Shown: positions 7,466 to 12,981 of the stretch, piece by piece | How the letters are laid out: each line of letters starts with the position of its first letter | Numbering within the stretch: the first letter of the stretch is position 1 | DNA from: JBCCIM01 sp045106435 | GTDB lineage: Bacteria > Bacteroidota > Rhodothermia > Rhodothermales > JAHQVL01 | Assembly: GCA_045106435.1 (NCBI GenBank) | Contig: JBGCEN010000533.1 | Coordinates: 1-12,981 of the forward strand | Length of the DNA stretch: 12,981 bases | Reading direction: 5' to 3' | Made by a program: the position numbers and the translations under genes | Notes under the pieces: model-generated | The model's database searches: none | Told to the model about the DNA's origin: nothing | What the model saw: the letters and a program-made list of their open reading frames with translations, nothing else

Positions 7466-7891
7466 CTAACTAAGCGGACCGCGTTCGCCCGTGCGGACAT
7501 CTACTGAGAAGCCGATCTTCGTTTGCTCTGCGTTTTGTCTTATGGTGCCGGGGGTTTGAAGCACTTCAAGACGATGGATGTCCGTCCATGATACCGAACT
7601 ACAGTTTGTATCGCTTTCGTAAGTAATCCGCCCTTCATTGATGTTATACGTGAAGAACTTGATGCCGGGTGTTGTGGCCATGAGATCGAAGGGCGAGGTA
7701 CACAATGCAAAAGACTCGTCTTCGTTCATTTGGCAGTCACCTTCCTCGCCATATCGCTCAGACATAATTGACATGTATGTTGCGGCAGCAGGCATATCTG
7801 TAGCTTTTGGTGATGATGTACAGGCAGCTGCGCTGAATAGGAGCAGGATGATGCCGAATACGATCTGAAATATTGAATGCAGAGGTTTCAT
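7466..7891 (-). CDS. Small putative lipoprotein of unknown function
   Basis: The 141-residue protein has a signal peptide: KP and H near the start, a hydrophobic core at about 7-20, then FSAAAC. Cys24 is the likely lipid-modified residue, with Ala at -1, -2 and -3, an acceptable though not ideal lipobox. The mature part is polar and holds three further cysteines (Cys53, Cys64, Cys97), so a disulfide is possible. There are no recognisable domains and I do not assign a function. The predicted place is the outer or inner membrane facing the periplasm. It lies downstream of the propeller gene on the same strand, separated by 149 bases with the hairpin and heptamer repeats. Its 3' end faces parE. 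Confidence 0.65.
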   Translation of the reverse strand: MKPLHSIFQIVFGIILLLFSAAACTSSPKATDMPAAATYMSIMSERYGEEGDCQMNEDESFALCTSPFDLMATTPGIKFFTYNINEGRITYESDTNCSSVSWTDIHRLEVLQTPGTIRQNAEQTKIGFSVDVRTGERGPLS

Positions 7892-7952
7892 AAAGAAAAT
7901 CGAAAGGTAAAAGAAGCGATTTGACGTTCATTGAAGTGGGTCTGTTCAACAA

Positions 7953-8001
7953 CCCTAAACCCTAAACCCTAAACCCTAAACCTTGAACGCTAAACCCGGA
8001 A
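7953..8001 (-). repeat. CCCTAAA heptamer array with G-quadruplex potential on the minus strand
   Basis: Four exact CCCTAAA units occupy 7953-7980. They are followed in register by three degenerate heptamers: CCTTGAA, CGCTAAA and CCCGGAA. On the minus strand the exact part reads as four GGG runs separated by TTTA, which fits the standard G3 plus short-loop G-quadruplex rule. A fifth GGG comes from 7995-7997. The unit equals the plant-type telomere repeat by sequence, but this is an internal intergenic position. The array lies in the spacer between two minus-strand genes, so minus transcripts would carry the G-rich strand. Confidence 0.85.
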
Positions 8002-8002
8002 C

Positions 8003-8035
8003 GAGCCACAGATAAGCGAGGCTTATCTGTGGCTC
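8003..8035 (-). terminator. Perfect 15-bp hairpin after the propeller gene, possible terminator
   Basis: The arm GAGCCACAGATAAGC (8003-8017) is exactly complementary to 8021-8035, with a 3-base loop. It begins 5 bases downstream of the TAA stop (8041-8043) of the minus-strand propeller gene, where a 3' hairpin is expected. No U-run follows on the minus strand; the next bases are GTTCCGGG. Termination by the standard intrinsic mechanism is therefore doubtful, and an RNA-stabilising hairpin is also possible. The pairing itself is certain. Confidence 0.6.
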
Positions 8036-8040
8036 CTCCA

Positions 8041-11000
8041 TTATTTGACTAGCGTCATGCGCTGCGTTGCGGTATAGTCGCCGGCAGTCATGCGATAAAC
8101 ATAGACGCCGCTGGCGAATTGGCCGGCATCCCAGGCGATATTGTGAACACCTGCTGTGTAGAAGCCATCTGCGAGGGTTGCAATTTCCCTTCCGCTCAAA
8201 TCAAATATTTTGAGTTGGAGGTCTGTAGCAGCTGGTACACTGAATTCAATCGTCGTTTGTGGATTGAATGGGTTTGGATAGTTCTGTGCCAAATTAAAGT
8301 CTTCAGGCACCTCTTCTGATTCATTCGCTACTTCAAGTGGTTCAGATACAGTCCAGACGCCTCGGCCATGTGTGGCTGCAACAACTTCATCTTCTACATG
8401 ACGCAATCGCCAAACAGAAACTGCCGGCAGTCCATTGTCTGCATAAGCCCACGTTTCACCGCTGTCTTTCGAGGAGAAAATACCAACTTCCGTAGCAGCC
8501 CAAATTTCGTTCGTCAAGTTAGGCAGGACCAGTAAATCGTGAATGGCTACATCAGGGAAACCATTGGTGCTCACATCATCAACGGCGCCAGCAAAACCAG
8601 AGAGGTCTTCCCATGCAGCCCCAGAGTTTGTAGTCCTGAATATCTTTGGTGCGCCCGGAGCAGAAAATAGCACATAAGCTGTACCTGGACTGCTCGGATG
8701 CGTTGCGAGACCTGAGATGAAAGTCGAGCCTTCCATGTCCGCCGGCCTTGGAACCGGGTCGAAAGATTGGCCTCCATCTCTGGAAAGATGGAGGGTGTGG
8801 GATCCACCTGCGGCATCTACCCGGCAGCCTGCCCATACGATATCAGGATCAGCTAAAGATACACGCACTTTGCAGCCTGAGAAGAATCCCCACTGTGCAT
8901 CATCAACAGATTGTGCCAGTGTCCAGGTATCAGCGAAATTATCCGAGCGCCATATACCACGTCTTCCTACGGCAAAAAGTACCTCTGGACGTTCTTTTGA
9001 CCACCCTAATGCCGTGATAAAAGGCGCATCGGCGTTTGTATCTGTCAAGCCCGTAGTGGCTAGTGAGGCAGTGAATCCGCCATTGTCTGTTTTGACAAAG
9101 CCATTGTTCTGGAAGGAGAATATCGCCTTATTTATGTCCGTAGGATGCCAGAATAGCTCGAATCCGTCTCCACCATTTACAAACCTCCAGTCAGAATCTA
9201 GCGTTGGGTTGGCAAAACTACGCCACGTGCCATTGTCCTGGGCGCCGGCGATATAATCATCGGTGCCGGCGCGCTTGTCTGCGTCGTAGAACTGGGTGGT
9301 CACGTATCCATTGTTCGCATCTTTCCACAAGGACCCGCTGTCGTCGGAATAATAGACGCCGCCATCATTGCCATTAATGATTCTGAACTCATTGGTTGCT
9401 GCATTGACAGGCAGAATGGTAATGTTGTGGTGATCCACATGCACGCTGGAGCCGCCGGATTCCAGTCGTTGTGCAAACCTGGATTGTGCACGTACCCTGG
9501 CTTCAAATACATTGAATATCAATTGTAGCTGAGAATCAGGTAGGTTTTGTGCATCCCATGTTCCACCCGTTGCCAGAATTGGCCACATGAAATAAAGTGT
9601 CTTTTGTCCTGCGCCTCCATTTATGCCTACGAGAGGATCAGGTGTTGTTGCACTGTAGGGGATGGCATGTATAAAAAGATATTCACGGCTTTGTGTGTCT
9701 CGCGCGCCGGCTGTATTGGACGCCAGTAAATTGTAGACACCGTCATCAGCCTGGTCTCTAAAGGAAGCCATTAGCTGGACATTGTTATCAATATCCCACA
9801 CCTCAAAGGGCACTTCTACATAATCTTCGTAGATGTAAGAGGCATAAGCAATGCCAGCGCCGCCGTCACCGTTGGTGCCTGCTGTCGGGCTCACCGAAAA
9901 GCGATGTGCCATCTGGCTTTGGCCAGGACCAAATCGGACTTCAACAGACCGCATGTCATCCAGTGTGACGTTGACAAGCTGATCTGCCAGTGTACCAATA
10001 TCTACACGCCCGCCAAAATGACTGCCGCCGGAAAAGTTAATGAAGTCAAGAAATGAATTTGTATTGATCTCATTAAAAGCGGTTGGTGCACCACCTGTTG
10101 ATGTTTCTGAACCTGTCAGGTTGCTTTTCCAAAATTCAACACCTCCCATAAATACCGTGTCAGGAGAAAAGGGATGAACCGCAATGGCATTGTCGTACCA
10201 CCCTTGTCCATTTAACCAGTCATTGGCTGGACCGCCATTTGGGTCTTCCGCAAGTGTCCAGGTTGCACCGGCGTCCATTGTGAAATAGATATCCCCACCT
10301 TGTGGTGCACTTGTTAGCTCCACGGCTGCGTATACCCAATCAGGATTAGCCGTTGAAGTGGCCAGTTCAATACGGGCGCCTCCGTTAAAAAAGGCATTGT
10401 ATGAAATGTCCCAGGTTTGGCCGGCGTCGGTAGATTTCAGGATGCAGCATCCATTGTCTGTTGCGAACTGGACATCAAAATTACCTGGCTGGAATTTCAG
10501 GTCTTGCACGCGAGAGACATCATCGTACACCTGCGTCCAGCTTGTCCCGCCGTTCTGTGTTCTGAAAATACCTGTATTGGTAGCTGCTACCGCTACATTC
10601 TCATCTTCAGGATCAACAACCAATCTGTTTACTGCTTGATAATCTGCAGTGATGGTTGCCTCCAATTGCGTCCACGTTTCACCATGGTCAACGGTCTTGA
10701 ATATACCCGCTCCTGAGACCGCGTCGAGGTTGCCAAATCCTTCACCTGTGCCGGCATACAATACATCCGGATTAGAAATGGACTGAGCCATAGATGCAAT
10801 GGCAAGGTTTGGTAGATTATCGGTTAATACACGCCATGAGAGGCCTGCATTTTCAGTTAACCAAATACCTCCACCAACCGAGCCGGCAAACCATGTCTGC
10901 TGTGTTTCATCAGATTCGTCAACAACAATAGCTCTTGTCCGGCCACCCACGTGTCCAGGGCCTCTTTCAATCCACGGAAGTTGTTTGCCTGGACTCTTTC

Positions 11001-11274
11001 GTGCAGACTGTGCTTTTGCCAATGCATCCAGCTTGTAGTTGATTGCATAGGACTGTCCATTTTCGCTTTCCCGAATTTGCTGGTGATATTCAGCGAAGAG
11101 GTCTGGATGTCCCATGTTTGCCATGCGTTTTGATTTTTCTGAACGCACCTCAAGGACATCTAAAGGATCTTCATCGCTTGATGAAAATGGATTCGAATAT
11201 ACAAGCGATATTATAAGGACACTAAGAAATGTCCCAAGGATGATAGAGCCAAGAACAAAAGGGCGCTGCTTCAT
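8041..11274 (-). CDS. Secreted Asp-box (BNR/sortilin-like) beta-propeller protein with T9SS sorting domain
   Basis: Predicted 1077-residue secreted protein. The start is ATG at 11274; a TTG four codons earlier is in frame but less likely, and positions below count from that TTG. Residues about 9-30 are a hydrophobic signal or anchor segment. Asp-box repeats of the form S/T-x-D/N-x-G-x-T-W mark propeller blades: TVDHGETW (198-205), TQNGGTSW (243-250), STDAGQTW (285-292), TMDAGATW (336-343), SDDSGSLW (647-654), TTNSGAAW (885-892) and SKDSGETW (939-946). A propeller of the sortilin/glycosidase type is inferred. Residues about 392-612 lack Asp-boxes and look like an inserted domain. The C-terminus (about 993-1081) is a type A sorting domain with NYPNPFNP, IFDLSGREI and GVYVYRM, which directs secretion by the type IX system and surface attachment or release. 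No catalytic residues can be assigned; adhesion or polymer binding or hydrolysis are possible. Confidence 0.88.
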   Translation of the reverse strand: MKQRPFVLGSIILGTFLSVLIISLVYSNPFSSSDEDPLDVLEVRSEKSKRMANMGHPDLFAEYHQQIRESENGQSYAINYKLDALAKAQSARKSPGKQLPWIERGPGHVGGRTRAIVVDESDETQQTWFAGSVGGGIWLTENAGLSWRVLTDNLPNLAIASMAQSISNPDVLYAGTGEGFGNLDAVSGAGIFKTVDHGETWTQLEATITADYQAVNRLVVDPEDENVAVAATNTGIFRTQNGGTSWTQVYDDVSRVQDLKFQPGNFDVQFATDNGCCILKSTDAGQTWDISYNAFFNGGARIELATSTANPDWVYAAVELTSAPQGGDIYFTMDAGATWTLAEDPNGGPANDWLNGQGWYDNAIAVHPFSPDTVFMGGVEFWKSNLTGSETSTGGAPTAFNEINTNSFLDFINFSGGSHFGGRVDIGTLADQLVNVTLDDMRSVEVRFGPGQSQMAHRFSVSPTAGTNGDGGAGIAYASYIYEDYVEVPFEVWDIDNNVQLMASFRDQADDGVYNLLASNTAGARDTQSREYLFIHAIPYSATTPDPLVGINGGAGQKTLYFMWPILATGGTWDAQNLPDSQLQLIFNVFEARVRAQSRFAQRLESGGSSVHVDHHNITILPVNAATNEFRIINGNDGGVYYSDDSGSLWKDANNGYVTTQFYDADKRAGTDDYIAGAQDNGTWRSFANPTLDSDWRFVNGGDGFELFWHPTDINKAIFSFQNNGFVKTDNGGFTASLATTGLTDTNADAPFITALGWSKERPEVLFAVGRRGIWRSDNFADTWTLAQSVDDAQWGFFSGCKVRVSLADPDIVWAGCRVDAAGGSHTLHLSRDGGQSFDPVPRPADMEGSTFISGLATHPSSPGTAYVLFSAPGAPKIFRTTNSGAAWEDLSGFAGAVDDVSTNGFPDVAIHDLLVLPNLTNEIWAATEVGIFSSKDSGETWAYADNGLPAVSVWRLRHVEDEVVAATHGRGVWTVSEPLEVANESEEVPEDFNLAQNYPNPFNPQTTIEFSVPAATDLQLKIFDLSGREIATLADGFYTAGVHNIAWDAGQFASGVYVYRMTAGDYTATQRMTLVK

Positions 11275-11513
11275 AAGTCTATGCAAAACAGGATGAGTTA
11301 TGATAAAAGTGGGGCAAAAGGATAAAAAGGCCTACGACAATAGAACACATCAGCTTGATGGAAAACCTACTGGGCATTCCGACTAATAGTGAAGTTTTTA
11401 GATAGTTTTTAAACAGCTCATGCATGGAGAGGGGGAATAGAAAAAAGAGAAAGAGGGAAATACCAATCCTCTTCCTCCTCTATCTCTCATGCCCGCTACT
11501 GTATGGTAAGCAC
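11275..11513. other. Spacer between the two large minus-strand genes
   Basis: This stretch holds the terminator of the upstream cytochrome/LRR gene (11441-11477) and presumably the promoter of the propeller gene at 11275-11400. I found no promoter with good spacing. No small gene is evident. Confidence 0.4.
11441..11477 (-). terminator. Rho-independent terminator of the cytochrome/LRR gene
   Basis: On the minus strand GAGGAAGAGG (from 11477-11468) pairs with CCTCTTTCTC (from 11456-11447) in a 10-bp stem with one G-U pair and an 11-base loop. Six U residues (complement of 11441-11446) follow directly. It lies 36 bases after the TGA stop at 11514-11516. Stem plus immediate U-run is the standard intrinsic form. 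The flanking polypurine and polypyrimidine tracts (about 11427-11489) extend the symmetry imperfectly. Confidence 0.7.
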
Positions 11514-12981
11514 TCAGTGATGCAACGGTCCTATACTTTCAGATATTTCGACTTCTGGCATAAAGGACCTGAGGGCATGTATCATTAAGCTATCTATTTT
11601 TGTGCCATGAAGATACACTTCGCGAAGCGCCGGCAATTTTGTTAGATACATAATGGATTCATTTGTAACAAGTGTATTCGAAATATTTAACCGTTCCAGT
11701 GCCTGGGCATTTGTGAGATAAGCCAATCCACTGCCGTCTATGCTTGTATAAGCGAGATACAAAGATCGTAGGTCTGGTAGCTGACTTATATGAAACAGCG
11801 CATCATCCGAGACTTCACTACCAACAAGAGACAAGCTGGTAATTTGATCAGTTTGGGCAACAATGGTCCCCACATGGTTATCATCCACCAGAGCGGGTGG
11901 GATTTTCATGGATACGGCAAGGGATGTCTTTTTCGTAGAAGGATCTGTTTCTACGCGTACATCATTCAGTGCCGTGTTCAGCTCTTCGGCGAGTGCTGTT
12001 ATTTCTTCTTGCTTGAGAAAGCGTTGTCGCCGGGTATTCTGTTGTTTATCAATGTATCGATTAAATTGTGTGCTTTGTTCTGGATCTGATGGGCCGGCGC
12101 CAAATACTGCGTCTGCAGAAGCACCTTGTTCAATCCACCAGGCGATTAGCTCCTTTTCAACTTGATTGAGTGGAGCCTTTCCCTCTGGAGGCATATGATC
12201 ATCATCTTTAACAGGAAGGGTGATGCGATGATATAATGCACTGTTTTCGGGTTGGCCGGCCGTAATAATCATTTCACCACTGTCGCCGCCTGCATATATG
12301 TCTTGCAATGAGACCATTTTAAGACCGCCCTTGGTTTTGTTTGCGTTATGGCAACTCAAACACTTTTGATCCAAAATAGGGGCAATCACATCCTGGTAGA
12401 CCAGTAGCTCTTCTTTGGGTTTGTCTTCAAAGAGCGGGCTGCTTAAACCAACAGGCAGCGCTTCTGTAAAGAACGATGGGCCATGTGTGAGCATGCCGCC
12501 GTGATGTCCGGTATACAAAATGCCGAGCAATGAGGCGCCTAGCAAACATCTATAAAGCAACTGGGATGATATAACTGAAGCTGTGGCGCCGGCAGAAATA
12601 GCTGCAGCGATAAGGAGTATGCAGGTGATAACACCGCCCCAGAAATGTTCTGTTGCCAGTTCGCCACCATAGTCGCCAGAGCCATAGAGTAAGTAGCCCG
12701 CTGCAATAGAGAGCAGGGTGCTAAAAACGGCAATGAACCACAACGGGCTTTTGATAGCCTCAAGATGAACGGTGGCCGGCCACTTGGTTTTCTTCGACGA
12801 CCGCGCAATTGAATTTAAATAACTGAGCAGCTCAATGAGTCCAAGCAAGGGGACCAGGACAAGGGGGAAATGGACCAGCAGGGGATGAAATCGGCCCAGC
12901 CACGCAAGCCAGCCAGGGGAAGAAACTGGCCAAACTGGCAATAGGGGCATCATGAGTAAGCCAATGAGAATCAGAATAATT
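11514..12981 (-). CDS. Membrane-bound planctomycete-type cytochrome c domain protein with leucine-rich repeats (5' end probably outside window)
   Basis: Positions count from the ATG at 12953, giving 479 residues. The frame stays open to the window edge, and the nine codons before this ATG encode only hydrophobic residues and glycine (IILILIGLL). The true start therefore probably lies outside. Domain order: a DUF2231-like membrane region with RFHPLLVHFPL (21-31) and about four membrane segments (24-48, 70-92, 104-124, 132-148); a c-type heme domain with CLSCH (198-202) and a possible distal ligand Met254 in HMPPEGK, matching the PSCyt1 pattern; then a leucine-rich-repeat tail (about 360-475) with roughly four repeats such as LRSLYLAYTSI. 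The domain most likely sits in the periplasm, bound to the inner membrane, with a redox or electron-transfer role. The partner and substrate are unknown. A strong terminator follows the gene. Confidence 0.85.
   Translation of the reverse strand, partial: IILILIGLLMMPLLPVWPVSSPGWLAWLGRFHPLLVHFPLVLVPLLGLIELLSYLNSIARSSKKTKWPATVHLEAIKSPLWFIAVFSTLLSIAAGYLLYGSGDYGGELATEHFWGGVITCILLIAAAISAGATASVISSQLLYRCLLGASLLGILYTGHHGGMLTHGPSFFTEALPVGLSSPLFEDKPKEELLVYQDVIAPILDQKCLSCHNANKTKGGLKMVSLQDIYAGGDSGEMIITAGQPENSALYHRITLPVKDDDHMPPEGKAPLNQVEKELIAWWIEQGASADAVFGAGPSDPEQSTQFNRYIDKQQNTRRQRFLKQEEITALAEELNTALNDVRVETDPSTKKTSLAVSMKIPPALVDDNHVGTIVAQTDQITSLSLVGSEVSDDALFHISQLPDLRSLYLAYTSIDGSGLAYLTNAQALERLNISNTLVTNESIMYLTKLPALREVYLHGTKIDSLMIHALRSFMPEVEISESIGPLHH

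Noticed and set aside
7953..8001. CCCTAAA repeats as a chromosome or contig end (telomere), or eukaryotic contamination
   Set aside because: Bacterial genes continue on both sides and only four exact units are present, so this is an internal microsatellite.
7953..8001. CRISPR array
   Set aside because: The units are 7 bases in direct tandem without spacers.
8717..9256. 179-codon plus-strand open frame opposite the propeller gene
   Set aside because: The minus-strand reading shows clear Asp-box repeats across the same bases, so the plus frame is a shadow of its codon usage.
9450..10113. Frameshift or pseudogene in the propeller protein
   Set aside because: The reading frame is continuous and the inserted stretch has normal protein composition, so a domain insertion is the simpler reading.
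1..12981. Defence system, phage island, transposon or biosynthetic cluster
   Set aside because: No transposase, integrase, nuclease-helicase, toxin-antitoxin or synthase signatures are seen; the genes are housekeeping, envelope or secreted proteins.

Overview
The window looks like ordinary chromosomal DNA from a marine or environmental member of the Bacteroidota, Rhodothermota or Balneolota group. The main reason is the long secreted beta-propeller protein on the minus strand. It ends in a type IX secretion sorting domain with the 'NYPNPFNP' signature that is abundant in Rhodothermota, Balneolota and Ignavibacteria. Start regions are A-rich with little Shine-Dalgarno complementarity, which also fits this superphylum. 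The exact lineage cannot be fixed from this sequence alone.

Layout. Bases 1-107 may hold the tail of a plus-strand gene. Bases 108-487 are non-coding and repeat-rich: a perfect inverted repeat, two small tandem duplications and a copy of a dispersed-type intergenic repeat. Plus-strand genes follow: a Tat-exported TIM-barrel sugar isomerase/epimerase-like protein (560-1510), a membrane-anchored alpha/beta hydrolase (1627-2658), and a type IIA topoisomerase pair, subunit A (2991-5330) then subunit B (5387-7324), best read as topoisomerase IV (parC, parE). From 7466 onward everything is on the minus strand: a small lipoprotein of unknown function (7466-7891), a 1077-residue T9SS-secreted Asp-box/BNR propeller protein (8041-11274), and a membrane protein joining a DUF2231-like membrane region, a one-heme planctomycete-type cytochrome c domain and leucine-rich repeats (11514 to the window edge, probably 5'-incomplete).

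How the genes work together. Only parC and parE form a clear functional unit: A2B2 topoisomerase IV, which decatenates daughter chromosomes. The other genes are mostly cell-envelope or secreted proteins with no evident shared pathway. parE and the lipoprotein gene converge at 7325-7465.

Non-coding highlights. The spacer between the propeller gene and the lipoprotein gene holds a perfect 15-bp hairpin next to four exact CCCTAAA heptamers plus three degenerate ones. Read on the minus strand this is a canonical G-quadruplex motif directly after the hairpin. A convincing rho-independent terminator follows the cytochrome/LRR gene. A second partial copy of the dispersed-type repeat lies at 7397-7426 in the opposite orientation. 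I see no CRISPR array, tRNA, rRNA, transposase, phage gene or defence system, and no clear undescribed system. The most unusual items are the hairpin plus G-quadruplex spacer and the roughly 220-residue insertion in the propeller protein.
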